A program made the position numbers and the translations under genes. The notes beneath the pieces are model-generated. The model had not been told where the DNA came from, did no database searches, and saw nothing but the letters and a program-made list of their open reading frames with translations. A stretch of DNA of 64,000 bases from Spisula solida (taxonomy: Eukaryota; Mollusca; Bivalvia; Venerida; Mactridae). The stretch spans positions 58,758,096 through 58,822,095 of the forward strand of contig OX365944.1 in the NCBI GenBank assembly GCA_947247005.1, in the 5' to 3' direction. Position 1 is the stretch's first letter. Each line of letters begins with the position of its first letter. Positions 40,101 to 53,700 of the stretch are shown here, piece after piece.

Positions 40101-40225
40101 TCATAGTTTGAAGGTAGCTTCAATTTTTTTAAAAATATTTGTATTAGTACCATTTCAGTTTGATATATGAAGACAACCCAGTTACATTATGGGAACCAGC
40201 AGTTATCTTGAACTTACTATAAATG
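37176..40225. other. no gene seen
   Basis: AT-rich. A C-tract 'cctccccccccccttt' lies at about 37,880. No supportable exon. Confidence 0.4.
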
Positions 40226-40228
40226 TCG

Positions 40229-40437
40229 CTAGCATCAAGCAAGGGAGATATACCAGAATCATTTGTAACAACTTTGATAAGTCAGCACCTGGGTTCGAAC
40301 CAGATGACTATCATACTTTAAACGGACACTCTACAATTAGGCTAGACCTATCACACTCTACCATTAAGGCTAGGAAGGCGGTCAAATCCGAGACCTGTCT
40401 ACAATCTAAGAGGACACTCTACCTTAATTAGGCTATC
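40229..40437 (-). mobile_element. tRNA-type SINE copy with multiplied head
   Basis: On the minus strand, 'gatagcctaatt.aggtagagtgt'-like A-box segments recur about three times and are followed by a B-box 'ggttcgaaccca'. The remaining part, 'gcatcaagcaagggagatat' on the plus strand, is shared with 41,693-41,805 and 49,938-50,060, defining a family in this window. Confidence 0.6.
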
Positions 40438-41690
40438 GTGGAAGATGAAGGTGGTCTTTAAGATAGAATGATGTATACATGTAGTATTATACATGTTGGA
40501 GAATGATCTATGATCTTGGTAGCAAGCTCAGGGAGTACATTATACAATAAGCCAACAACATTCTAAAACTGTCTTATTTCATCTATGTTTCTTCTATAGC
40601 TAGGAACACCATGCTACTGTTGTTGATCCATGTAGAAGATACATCACAAGATAGCGTATATGTCTTTGATTTCTGTTCTAACCCTGATAAGCACCTTTAA
40701 TTGATTGTTATTTATCCTGTATTATCATTCAATCTTATGCAAGAAAAAAACTTTCTCATCAAATCTATCACACACTCTATTCTCCTCTGGTTTGATCACA
40801 AGTTTTCTCCAGCAGAGATTTAATACATTTGTTTCTATAGAACTGGGTAAAAACTATACAGTATATTCCTGTAATCTCACAGTAGGGAAACTTTCATTAA
40901 ATCTCTAGCAAAAACAAATTGCGAAGCAAAAAACTGGCTGAGCTGTCAATGTACCTCCAGAGAAACTGGGAGACTTTTGAATAAAGCTCTCTGCCATCCA
41001 AAAACAATTTCATTTGCTTGAGGTTTTTGTGGTAGACCGACTCCAGTCAGATGCAATTAAGATCTAGGACCAATGTCATAAATTGAGAGTAAATTAATTT
41101 ACAGAAGGATTAATATATCTCTAATTATATTACTGAAATGGCTTGTCCATGCAAAATGAATAGAAATATTATGGCAGTATACGACCCAAGGGAATTTGCT
41201 GATACTCATTTTTTTTACCGGTTTTAATTTGCATTCAATTTTTTAACAAATTTTTTAAACATTATTCAGTCATATACTACAGAAAGTTGACTGCAAAATT
41301 AACCAGTTTTCATGTAATTAGTTATCAACCTGTTCTAACTAGCTCTTCTGCAAGTAAGTATCAACTCGGGAAAATATGGCAATAGCCAATATTCCAGTAG
41401 AACACATAACACATACCACCCGTCAACTTGTGAATACTGGACTAACAGGACTCATAAGTTTGTGTATGCTGTCTATCGTTGGTGTAGGTATGGATGTGTC
41501 TGTGAGGGTTTGTGTCAGTTGCGTCTAGTTTTTTGGTCAGAATTCGTTCTCATCACAAAATTACATAACATTTGTCAGGCTTCAATAAATTGATTAGTTA
41601 TGTGTGAAGGGGCCATAAAGTGCCGAACCCAGTAGTAATTTTATTAACTACTTTATCTGTTGTGTCATTGAATATAAAATGGATTTAATT
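40438..41690. other. no gene seen
   Basis: AT-rich sequence, nothing supportable. Confidence 0.4.
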
Positions 41691-41692
41691 AT

Positions 41693-41805
41693 GCTGAGCA
41701 TCAAACAAGGGATATATACCAGCATCATTTTGAACAACTTTGGTATGTCACTGTCTTTGATTGAACCCGTGACCTCTCTACTCTACCACTCAGCTTTCAA
41801 GGCAG
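41693..41805 (-). mobile_element. SINE family copy (same family as 40,229 and 49,938)
   Basis: 'gagcatcaaacaagggatat', 'accagcatcattttgaac' and 'ttgattgaacccgtgacctc' match the other two copies. The B-box region is degraded. Confidence 0.55.
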
Positions 41806-42392
41806 ATTTGACAAACAACAGCCATGGCAATATAAAAAGCTACCATTAGATGATCATTTATTATAAAAGCCCATGCTCAATAGAATTGTATGTGACTGAT
41901 TGAATGATGTTAGATATGAATTAGATAATGTACCTTAATATATAAGATGTATTTTTCATAATGATCATAAGATAAAGTGTTTCCCTATCTCGTATAGAAA
42001 CATGGCATGCCAGCACGATATCGCCTGTCAGAGAGAGCATGCATGCAGACTGTGTATGAAACGCAGCCAATCATGTCAGCGTAGCAATTGTACTCAATAA
42101 TTATGGTAATCTTGTGCATTTTGTCAGATTCAATTCCAGATGTATTTTGTTTGAGACTAAATTCCAGATAAAGATTATCAGAGAAATGCTCACTTAGTGA
42201 CAACAATATCAGAGCATGAAGCAGAACGCTGCTAATGGGAGTCTTTGCCAAAACTCAAGTCATACAATCAAACATGTGTTTAAGAAAATGTGGAATAAAC
42301 AACCACCTGTATTAAACAGCCAGTATTAATAATGATCAATTAATGTTCTTCATATCATAATGTACCTTGACTAAACAGCCACCTACTTTCAG

Positions 42393-43075
42393 CAGCCAGA
42401 TTGCATGTTTCCCTACTCTGGAAGCCAGATTGAATGTTTCCCTACTCTGGAAGCCAGATTGCATGTTTCCCTACTCTGGATGCCAGATTGCATGTTTCCC
42501 TTCTCTGGAAGCCAGATTGCATGTGTCCCTACTCTGGAAGCTAGATTGTATGTTTCCCTACTCTGGAAGCCAGATTGTATGTTTCCCTACTCTGGAAGCC
42601 AGATTGTATGTTTCCCTACTCTGGAAGCCAGATTGTATGTTTCCCTACTCTGGATGCCAGATTGCATGTTTCCCTACTCTGGAAGCCAGATTGCATGTTT
42701 CCCTACTCTGGAAGCCAGATTGCATGTTTCCCTACTCTGGAAGCCAGATTGTATATTTCCCTACTCTGGATGCCAGATTGCATGTTTCCCTTCTCTGGAA
42801 GCCAGATTGCATGTTTCCCTACTCTGGAAGCCAGATTGCATGTTTCCCTACTCTGGAAGCCAGATTGTATGTTTCCCTACTCTGGAAGCCAGATTGCATG
42901 TTTCCCTACTCTGGAAGCCAGATTGCATGTTTTTTCTACTCTGGAAGCCAGATTGCATGTTTCCCTACTCTGGAAGCCAGATTGTATGTTTCCTTAATTA
43001 CTCTGGGTGCCAGATTGCATGTTTCCCTACTCTGGAAGCCAGATTGTATGTTTCCTTAATTACTCTGGGTGCCGA
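42393..43075. repeat. 29-bp minisatellite, about 23 copies
   Basis: Unit 'ccagattgcatgtttcccta' + 'ctctggaag', period 29 bp. Variants are 'ccagattgtatg' and 'ctctggatg'. Two late copies (ending 43,000 and 43,070) carry the same insertion 'ccttaattactctgggtg', showing copy-number growth after that change. The long plus-strand frames are repeat artefacts. Confidence 0.95.
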
Positions 43076-45350
43076 TGACAGGTTATACTTTATATGAGAT
43101 AGTTATAACTGAATCCAAGTAAGAACACAATAGTTAAAGACCACCACAAATTTAAGAATTGATCCAATAGTAAGACCACCTCAAAATTGACAATACAATT
43201 TTCATGTTCATTATCATAGCTTTTGCTCTTTATTAAACCTTAATATTACAACCACCTCATTAAGCAAACCCAATTCTCAAAGTTTCCAAGGTTGGTTTCA
43301 TTATAGACTTTTGTTATTAGCTTCTCTGGCATGTAACATAAAACACACTCCCTGCATGCCAGAATACCATTAAAGCTTTCTCTGACCAGGATTTCATTAT
43401 AAAATTCAAATTTGCAAAGAACTCGACAATCAGGACTCCACTAAATGCATGAAGCATTAATATTTTTTTCTTCAAGTATTTCATTAGAACAGGTTTTTGT
43501 GATTTTCCAAGTCGGTAAAACTTCAAGTTTGTAATAAGAAGCAAAAGGACAACTGAACACAAAATGAAGACAAAATAAGCACAGACTGAACTGAGACTGA
43601 ACGAAGACCGAACACTGACTCATTGAGAAAATCTGTTACACTTCATCTTACTGATTTCAACAAAAAACTAAATGTAATATGTCTGTAAGGAGTCAAAGCT
43701 CATTTATACTGACATTATATGACACTCGTATTTACATAACGAAAACAAACAACATGAAAACATCCAGCCTGATGCTGTAGGAGAAAGAATGTCTTTGATA
43801 GCAGAAATATGTGATGCATGACTAGCCATTCAATGCAGATTACAACATTTTTAACCCTAGTTCTCATGTTATCAATGTGAGTTTTATTCTCTTGTCTGTT
43901 TTATAACACAACATTAATGAAAGATGAACTATTAATTAACAACAGTTATATTAACATATGTTATGTATGAACAGTATTAAATTGAGAGCTAAAACACACT
44001 TATATAGATGAATTCTTAATCATTGCAAAACAAACTCCAGTTTTCTAAATCAGTGAAAATTCATTTTGTATTTTAATCAGCAAATTACAGCATGAACTAC
44101 ATTGCATTCTAAATTCTAAAAAAGGAAAATATATGCACATATTCCATTCTAAATGGGCATAAAATGTACATATTTTTATTAAATCTGTGCAAAAATAAGC
44201 ACTCACGTATTCTAAATCAAACGAAAACACAATAATGTGTACTAACTACCTAATAAATCAGCGTAAAACACAATACAGAATATTATATTGTTGTGAAAAA
44301 CATTCTCATTTATCATTGTTTCGTGCAAACAGAATTTGACAAGATGAGCATAGATATGCCTATACCATACATACATATAACAAGTAGATTGTGCCGATAA
44401 AATACAACAACTAAAATATAAACAAAAACAGTGTAAAAATGATTTAATACTTGAAATTACACATTCAATATCAACGCACGATTATGTGCGTGCGAAGCCA
44501 AGTTTGGGTTTAATATACTCAGCTAAATATAAGAATAGAGCATATAGTGGTATTATATAATCTGTACATTAATATTGATGTATTTAGTGAAACAGTAATA
44601 TTCCCATTATAATACTCACTAATACGTCTATATTTGTCTAACACATTCGCAGTAATAGCTGTCTATTGTCTAGTTCTCATATCGCATATATCGGAGAGAA
44701 GGGAATATATGGGCAGACATATAAATCCCCAGTAGATATAATATCTAGACTGTATAACATTATAATGCTTATTGCTAATACATTAATTCAACACCAAATA
44801 TCCATCCTGTCTGTTCATAGTTAATACATTACATAAGTATCCATTAAAGTTAACATGGTGCAGACAGAAAACTTGGTGGCAAGTCCATTATTACACCATA
44901 TAACAGATGAAGATATAGGAGTAAAATTTAATGAATACAAATACTTTCCTTTTCAGACTAGCAAATTCATAAGTTCATGCAAGTTCATTACTTGCAAATA
45001 AAACATGAACAGAGAATTCTCGAAATAAAATATTCACAAGAATAATTGTGTGTATTGTACGTAATTCATAATTTTCAAACACATAATCATCAAACCTAAG
45101 TTTAAGGGCAATAACTCTTGTGATGCATGGACGAACACACTCAAAAATTATATCATACATATCTATACTTGATGTGCCAACTATGTGGGTGAAATTTTAA
45201 TGGAATCCTTTTTAAAACTGACAGAACTCTGGGTAGTTTGTTTCACAAATTATCTGCATCAGTCTGACCAAAAACATAACAGAAAATCGAACAGTGAAGG
45301 CAGCATTCAACTTAACCAGCTGAGCACAGAAAACAAAAAACATCACATAC
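43076..45350. other. no gene seen; 'accacctca' repeat remnant
   Basis: 43,130-43,270 has 'aagaccaccacaaat', 'aagaccacctcaaaa' and 'acaaccacctcattaag', a repeat also seen at 24,790-24,860. 'gggcaataactcttgtg' lies near 45,107. The rest is AT-rich without supportable exons. Confidence 0.45.
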
Positions 45351-45355
45351 CACAA

Positions 45356-45455
45356 TTACATGGTACAATGCCAAACGCACATCTGAACAAGAAAATAAAC
45401 TAGACCGCTAAAAGACCAAGTTTCAGCTGTCAAAAAAACGAAGTCCAAGTCCCAG
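45356..45455 (-). other. speculative terminal exon of the minus-strand gene
   Basis: On the minus strand a 3' splice site 'gtgtttctgacag' ends next to 45,455. The sequence after it stays open, in the phase left by the exon at 47,613-47,725, for about 33 codons to a TAA at 45,356-45,358. The acceptor with about ten exonic bases is duplicated 29 bp further in ('cgtttttttgacag'). From the second acceptor, the frame stops at the first full codon. The peptide resembles nothing I know. Chance is a real possibility. Confidence 0.2.
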
Positions 45456-45644
45456 CTGTCAGAAACACAATACTCGTAATATACACCCTCTTCAAACCTT
45501 CGTCAGCAAGGCCTTGAAGAGGCGTCATACACATATGTAGAGGATATTACATGAGTGTCTTTTCATATTGAATTTATTAAACGAGTTGAATAAAATAATA
45601 AAATGCGAGGCTCTGCCAATGTGAAAAGTCACCAATGTAATGTT

Positions 45645-45835
45645 CTTTTTATCACATGTTAGCCTTTTCCGGCCGAAACATAAAATAGCTACTTATTTTC
45701 ACTATAATAAATGTGCAACTTCGCCTATACTTTGAATGACGTCACGTCAAAGCTTTATTACACTAGTGTATTATCAAAAATAAAAAATGGCTTTATTACG
45801 CTACCGCGACGTCAAACATGTGATAAACATGTATA
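45645..45835. mobile_element. possible MITE with inverted 'tttatcacatgtt' ends
   Basis: 'tttatcacatgtta' near 45,650 is inverted as 'aacatgtgataaa' near 45,817-45,830. Between them lie 'gacgtcacgtcaaagctttat' and 'tttattacgctaccgcgacg', GC-containing motifs unlike the surroundings. Target duplication was not identified. Confidence 0.4.
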
Positions 45836-46290
45836 TATAATCACCATGTTAGAAGTCATGTATTCTATAACAGTATAATATGATGCTGATATAATACATC
45901 AAACATGTGAGTAATATGTCATATGTCAGGATATCTAGACTTTATATCATAAATATTCTAAAACCCTGATGAATTATTCAGTAAAGATATTGCTTAACAA
46001 ACATATAAGCTAATGAATTTCTCAACAAATCCTTACAACACATCACAAGAAGGACAAGAAATTAAAACAACACCGTAGATAGGATCATCAATTAGTTAGG
46101 GCAGGCCCCGGCTGTACCAAAAAACAACACTAAGGCAATTACATTGATTTGAATCAAGCATAGATAGAATCGGTACACGACAGTAAAGTAAACTATAATC
46201 TTACTTTCACTCAGATAATGTCTGTCATGTATGAAGAACAAAGGACTGATGGATATAAAATAATACATATGGGAGAAGGATACGGAAGCG

Positions 46291-46343
46291 TGGAAATAAA
46301 AGTTTCAACTGATTGAAATTTCCTTTTCAAAAACTTTTATTCC
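46291..46343. other. imperfect hairpin
   Basis: 'ggaaataaaagttt' and 'aaacttttattcc' form an inverted repeat separated by about 25 bases. Function unknown. It could be a short foldback remnant. Confidence 0.5.
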
Positions 46344-46588
46344 AATCACTATTATTTTCCAATTTGCCTGAACCTATAAATATGTTTGCTGCGTTCAGAA
46401 TTCATCAACTAATGGAGGTATTAAATTTATTTCACATATATTGACAATTTCGTTTGACAGTTTAATATCAAATACTGTTAAAATGTAGAGCACATTGTTG
46501 GGTTAGAGACGACAAGTTATATTGACATTCGTTCTCGTGATAATATAATAAAACAAGGTATAGGCGCTTTCTAGCGCTGTCTTCTTTA

Positions 46589-46741
46589 AGCCTACGTCCC
46601 ACTAAGCAATTAGGAGCTTAGGGGGCATCGGGACAAATTCTGCAAAAACATGTGCAGTATCGGGAGCAATCAGGAGTCATTGGGAGAAACCATGTGTAAT
46701 TCCAGATTGCCGATGAGGAATTCCTCAGTGGGACATAGGCT
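46589..46741. mobile_element. PIF/Harbinger-like MITE (153 bp)
   Basis: The left end 'agcctacgtcccact' is matched in inverted form by 'agtgggacataggct' (one mismatch), and similarity continues inward for another eight bases or so. TTA flanks both ends (46,586-46,588 and 46,742-46,744), the 3-bp target duplication expected for PIF/Harbinger. Too short for a transposase. Confidence 0.8.
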
Positions 46742-47142
46742 TTAACTTGATATGTAAGTAACATAGTAAGATGTTCTCCGACTTGACATGCTGTCATATG
46801 GTACATTGGGAAGATTCACATAATGACTCTTCAAGGATCTATATCACTTTATAAACAGTCAATATATCACATAAAACTTATAGATTAATTGGTCTTTTCA
46901 ACTTTTAGGGAATCACTGAAATAAAAACAACAGAATATTCCACCACATACTAGTAATAATACAAACATAAGAAATGTGAAAATTCCATGGCAACCAGGCT
47001 TTCTAGCAAGGTCTATAACTCAAACAGAACCCAGCTGTTTTACTTCACGATCTGATAAACATTCCTGTAAACTTTCATGACTATAACAAAGAATGATAAT
47101 CTTGGAGATTCCCAAAATGAAAATATGCTGACAACATTCCCA

Positions 47143-47515
47143 CAGGTCAAGCATTTTGACAGGATACCCTCAGGTCAAGCATTTTGACAGGATACACACA
47201 GGTCAAGCATTTTGACAGGATACCCACAGGTCAAGCATTTTGACAGGATACCCTCAGGTCAAGCATTTTGACAGGATACACACAGGTCAAGCATTTTGAC
47301 AGGATACACACAGGTCAAGCATTTTGACAGGATACCCTCAGGCCAAACATTTCAACAGGATACCCAAAGGTCAAGCATTTCAACAGGATACCCAAAGGTC
47401 AAGCATTTTGACAGGATACCCTTAGGCCAACTATTTCTACAGGATACCCAAAGGTCAAGCATTTTGACAGGAAACCCACAGGTCAAGCATTTCGACACGA
47501 TACACACAAGACAAG
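47143..47515. repeat. 28-bp minisatellite in the intron after exon 15
   Basis: Unit 'caggtcaagcattttgacag' + 'gatacccа'-type ending (gatacacaca, gataccctca), period 28 bp, about 13 copies. It lies about 100 bp beyond the exon 15 donor but does not include it. Confidence 0.9.
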
Positions 47516-47612
47516 CATGTTGACACCACACATCCCATGACGAAATTCACCAAATCTAGTAACCAGTTTTCATTAGAAGCCCTGGTTACTTGGACCAACA
47601 ACAATGACTAAC

Positions 47613-47725
47613 CTGTAAGCCTCGACAGGTCTGTCTATCATCCTCAGGGCCTCAGACTTGTAGATATCTAGTTCCTCAGCCTCCATGTTTGCTTCTAGTG
47701 CAGCCAGTGCTTGTTCAGGTTGTAT
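47613..47725 (-). CDS. exon 15 of the membrane-protein gene
   Basis: Acceptor 'tgttacag' and donor 'gttagt'. It enters at phase 0 and leaves two bases over. It encodes 37 residues beginning IQPEQALAALEANMEAEELD and ending IDRPVEAY. The peptide is acidic and helical. The donor shows that coding or UTR sequence continues to lower coordinates. Confidence 0.85.
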
Positions 47726-50700
47726 CTGTAACAATATAATCACCACTGTACATCATGTCAAATTGTACATCATTTAAATGGAATTTATTTACATTCTTAT
47801 CATACACCCATTTCATGGCTAGGCCCTGCTGCCATTTCTGTGTGACTTTGGACTGTCTGTGCACTTCATTATTTGAATAGGCTTGTGTCATAAGGTATTT
47901 CTCTTGACTATAGGGGCATACCCTGAGACATTTTGATGTGTATGACCAATACTAGCGATTCCGTGGGAATGCCCCCCCCCCCCCTCGGAAATTGTTCCAA
48001 CTGTAGATAGCCTGCAGAGCGTTTAGGTGTATATTTGGTCATTTTAAAAGTAGCAAATCCTTTATTAATGTTTACTACTTTACTATACTTGGTGAAATGA
48101 TGTGTAGGTTGGGGGCCTAATGGCCTAGCAGCAGTTACGCTACTGGAAACTTGTACAACTGACATGATCATCAATACATTTCCCATCTAACCACTCCAAT
48201 CATGAGCTGATGAATCTTGTCAATACCATCCACAGTGAAGTCATTATCATGTACAAGCACTCACAGTTGCACACAGAATGACATTTAGAGTTACAGTAAT
48301 GTGACACCTTAACCTTGTCACTCAGCATCAATACTCCATCTATCATGACACAGTGTAGCAGTTAACTTGGAGTTGTTCAACGTAGGAGCTTGGTGGACAT
48401 ACACATTTATATCTTCGAGTACTAAATGGTGCTGAGTAGACATAACTGTTAAGGATATAAATTACACCAATCCATACCTAGCAATCAGCTTAAAATGACA
48501 AGAAATACTGTACTTTGACAACAGTATAAATTTTATTGTAAAAAGACAAAATCACTATGAGAAGTACACAGAACTCCTCAATACTAAACAATTTCCACAG
48601 ATGTGGGTCGGTTTAGAGGGGTGCCCTCATATTTAAATTCAAATCAATTGTTATTTTTCAACATATACAATCAATGTTAGAATTCTTTCCAGATTCTCTG
48701 TTATATTCATAACCCCATTATCTGATCTTCTCCCTTTCTTGGATTTCAGAATAGTATTTAAATTTCAATAGTTTTCAACATCACATTGAGTCCTTAAAAT
48801 AAAAGTTTAATCTAAACCAAAATATGTACTAGTCATGTATTTGACAGCCTCAGTAAATGTTTTCGTCTATAATATCCGAAAACTCCATCAGCACGGAGAA
48901 ATTGAACGATTCCACAGAGAAGCAGACGACATGTTGTCAACTACAAACAACTATATCTAACTGGTGAAATTAGAATGAGTTTGAAGGGGATGAACCAGTA
49001 CGAAACTATAAAGTAGAAAAATTCTGACGAACCTATCGCTAAAACTGTACAGATAATTTATTTCAAATGCTTTTAAACACAAAACTCGCGACTACTGGTT
49101 ACAAAGCATGTCAGACGCCCACCTAAAAATTAATCAAAGTATTAAAGCAACAATTGTTTCATTAAAGCATTTTTATTAAATGATCCATACATTTTTCAGG
49201 GAAGGGTCATCTTCATTTTTCCAAAGAACATAAACTAGTAATTGCTATATAGGATTATATCACAATTTTGATGTTTGTAAAGATAAATTGCCACATCCAC
49301 TTTAAAACTGAATTCACTATTCAATGTCATTCAAACAATACTGTATTTTATGTTACAACAAGACAAGGCAACTCAATTTTACCTGGAAGAAGTAATTAGA
49401 AGCTAATCCTGGTCCTGCTACTCTTCGTGCTACAAAGCCATCACTTGCTGGTACTCGGCCCCGACTCTTGATGACGATACCATATATACATGTATCCCAG
49501 AATCCTCGGAAACCTCGACGTAACACACCAACTGTAACAGAAGATGCTCAGGGATTACGCAGGATTTCACATATGTCAGATGCTACTACAAAGTCTCATT
49601 CAAAAGAAAGATTATTAGTTTTAAGTTCAAACTATTTTTACATAGGTTGCAATCATTTACAATAACTGTTTCCAGGGTCTGTAACAAGTATTTGTGCTTT
49701 ATTCAGATATTGTGAAATTAGAGATTTAACCTTGTCTGGAGCAAGATTTAAACCCACAATCTTCAGATCAGGAGTCTCGACATTCAACGCCTTGACTACA
49801 GTGCCCCTGGGCTGTTTTTTTAAAATATATATGAAATATTTGTGTAGAAATGCCACTGGTTAACAGTATTTCACTGACATGTAGACTACCCTGTAGTATG
49901 ACACCAGACAAACAAACAGTTAAATGGAACTAAATGTGCTAAGTGTCAAGCAAGGGAAATATACCAGTACGATTTTTAACAAATTTGATATGCCAGGCCT
50001 GGGATCAAACCCAGACCTGTAGCACTTGTAGAGGACACATTACCACTGGATTTCCAGGCTGATTATGTTATTATATAACTGATAGAAGAACATACATATA
50101 CTGATGCCTAGTGCTGCTATAGGACATGCTATAAAACCAAACACTGATGCTGCTATAGGTTGTAGAGTGCCTTGTATGAGAAACCTCCATATAAATGCTT
50201 CACAAAGTATACTGAACTTGTTCTGATCATCTGTAAATAACACAAACATATCATACATTATTATTTGCTATCAGTGAATAATAGAGATTTATCAGTGAAA
50301 ATAACAGTGAAATAACAGTGAAATAACAGTGAAACAACATTTTGTTATTTTCACTGTTTGAGAAGCTGGTGTTCCAATACCATACAGAAAAAGAAACGTA
50401 ATGTCAATGGATTCAAATATGTGTAATGTCATTATGGCGCCATGATTGTCATATCGTGATGTTCCAATTTCAACGTAATTTTTCCAATTACTTTACCATT
50501 ATACGAGAAATTGAAGCATATAATAAACAGAATAATTTGATCACTCAATTATAAAATTATTTCACAGTACTAGTATTTCAGTAAAGTTGGTTTTCTAACC
50601 AGTACTCACTTGTAGTAGATAACTTTAAATGTTCCTATTAACATGGCATTATAAATGTCCAATGTGCAAATACATGGTACTTGACATTGAAATAGTTTGG

Positions 50701-53700
50701 AAATGACATTTAGAGGTTCATTTGTATTCAGTTTGAATAAGAGAATGTAGAAAACTGATATACTATAAACCTAGAAAAATGTTTGCGCGATTTAATTTCG
50801 CGGAGTTTGCGAATGACAGAACTTCCCGAAATTAAATTGGGCCAAAGTGCTAAAAGCATTAATATGGACATTTTTGGAAACTTAAAAACGCAAAAAAATT
50901 GTAGTCGCAAATATGTCGACGATCAGCAAAAAGTCAGCATAAGTCAGTATTCGTGAAAGTAAATTGGTTTACAGTATTAATGATTGTACTTACAAGGTGC
51001 ATCAAAGTCATAGACAAGTATACAGAAGATATGGAAGAGCAACGACACAACAGGTATCCTGAAACACAAACAATAGCGTAACTATCTAATCCTTTACTAT
51101 ACCCTGCAAAATACTTCTATATTCCTTATATACAGGGTGTCCCAAATAAACGGGGACCTAAAACTCCTATAACTTGATTTTTAATGAATGTGACTGCAGT
51201 TTTGTGAGTGTATGAAAGTGATTCCCACTCCTAAATGGGTACTTGTTAATAGGTGGTGCTTCAAAACAGGAAGTGACATCATGCTTTTAACTATGACATC
51301 ATTTTATGTTGTTTTTGCTGACTCATCTTTAAAATGACATCATTAGTAAGGACATTGGTGTTTGATCATTTATTATGAGAAACCAAGGTATTGAAGTCAA
51401 AGAGGTGATATCGATGAGTCTTGTGAAACTAGAAGAACTCTGAGATAAAATAGTTAAAGAGAGGACGAAAGGGAAGCACACAACCTTCAAAATTATCGGT
51501 AATGATTACCAAAAGAAGCAAAAATATCGTTGAGGGTAATCAACCAAAGAACTTTGAACTCAGTAAGATGTTACTGTTAAACAGGTACACTGCAAATCAG
51601 AAGCAAAAACAGGATTATGTTCTGATGAAGTACTGACATTTAACTTCATACCCAAGACCCAATGCCCTTGATAATGCTCAAAATTGAGTGAATCAGTGTG
51701 TCATACATAATGAACAGGTCTATGCAGATCCAGAATAGGCCTACATGACTTTGGACCAACTGAGCTGATGTTCGAGGTCAGCATGGAAATATATATTTTT
51801 ATGAACACTGAAATTCTTGGTTCACTGTGTGCTAATATACTGAAACATTAGATTGAAAACAAGGGAGGTAACTATGGCACTGGACTAAATAATCACAATT
51901 TTGATGATAATATGTTGAACTGTGTTCTTCCCTTAATGTTGTGTTTTATTGATATGTGATATTAATAAAAGACAAAAAGTTACAAATCTTTATCCTAAGT
52001 CCCTGTTTTTTTGGGACACCCTGTAGTTATAATATTCCTTAAAAGTTTAGTCAAAGACGGAGGACATTGGCCAATTTGGCCTGGCAAATTTGGCAGGGAT
52101 AAAACCCAATGGCCACGCACTATGACTGTCTAAATTGAACACAAATTGTTTTAATAATATTTAATAATAATATACAAAATGAGCTTCGGAGAAATATAGA
52201 ATTAACAACTTTCAAATTTCAATAATTTATTTTAATATCTACCACAAGGGAGCAGCTATTGTATAATACCTACCACAAGGGAGCAGCTATTGCAGCAGCC
52301 ACGGATAGCGTTGAAGTCAGCAGACATAGTACAGGGAATACAGCAAGCACTAACACACTGCCAAAACATCCCTTCATCACATAGTTCCAAAACCTGTTAA
52401 AATGTCGGGTCAAACTCTTTCCAAGAAAGCCTGAAAAAGGTTGGTATGATAATTAAATACGGCCAAATAACGGCCATTGTATAAGGATGAGTACAAGTAC
52501 TGAGAATTTCAACTGAATACCAGTGAGTACTGAGAACCAGTGAGTACTGGAAAATGAGAACTTGTACTCACTATACTTGAGTATGAGTACACATGACCCA
52601 TCCCTGTTGTAAATACAAATCTTACAGCTGCAACTTTCTAAACAAGATTAGTCACATAGAAATATTCTGTGAACAATTAGTAGCTAACAGAAAGAGTCAA
52701 ACACCTAACTATCCTGTGCTTAAAGCTATAAAATATTCATGACGCTGTAAGCTTAATAATAGGACAAGAAAATGACTGCAGACTGTTTTTACCTCTATCT
52801 GGAGAACTCTCAAATGTCTTCCTCGACTTTCTTACACTGTCCCAGACGGCTGAAAGCCTAGACACAAGTGTATGTGTGGTCGAGGCTTTGTCCGGATATA
52901 ATTTCCCCTGGAATTAATAAAACCGAGTAATTAATTATGTATCCTGAACTCATAGGACCATTCAAATAGAACTATACACACTCAGTCAATAGCGTAACAA
53001 ATAGTCAATAGGAAAACTTGGAGCATTTCCATAGAATCTTGATTTAGTTATATAAGAACAAACAACTTTGTAGACCAGGTTAACCCTAAAACTATTTGAA
53101 CTATAATGTGGCCTTCACCTTTGCAGTAGGGTTCTAAGTCATGTGTTCAATATCAATGTCCATGTGATAAATATATGTGACAGGTTAATTCAAACTTCAC
53201 CTATATATTTATGAAACAGATACTGTAATATTACAAGTATACAAGGGCTGATCAGTAAGTTCGCAGAATATAATGTTCTGTAGTTTACGAATTAAAACCA
53301 AATGTATTTAATGTTTTCTAGTTAGAAAAATATAATGTCGATATTGAATGTTCGGTATAATATAAGAAATAGTTCACATCACTTTGGGCCCAATGACATT
53401 ACATGGACCGGCTAGTCAGCCCGCGTTGTGTTTATGTACTCTAAGAAGATGTCTGATGATCAGATATAGATCAGGTTTATATGCTTAATAGCGTAATTCA
53501 ATGCTGCAGCGATGGAAAAAAGTCTGTCGGTAAACTTAAATGTTTTCGGAACCACTGTGGCGCAAGAGAATATTTGGCCAGAATAATAACTACACAAATC
53601 AACACATGGGATTGCAATGATGAGAATATGGTAGAAATATTTGAAACTTGAAAACAGTTATTTTGAAAGCAAAAAATAGCATGCGGGCAAACACAAAATA

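Noticed and set aside
42361..42420. Possible minus-strand exon at the edge of the 29-bp array
   Set aside because: Splice-like sequences exist (ttccag, gtaggt) and the short stretch is open, but there is no independent evidence and such sites are expected by chance.
42367..43097. Two overlapping 230-codon plus-strand frames
   Set aside because: Product of the 29-bp array; three repeats make a frame-neutral 87-bp period.
52274..52396. Shorter exon 11 starting at the 'tttaacag' near 52,396
   Set aside because: It would give a TGA after five codons in the phase set by exon 10. The acceptor at 52,430 restores the frame.
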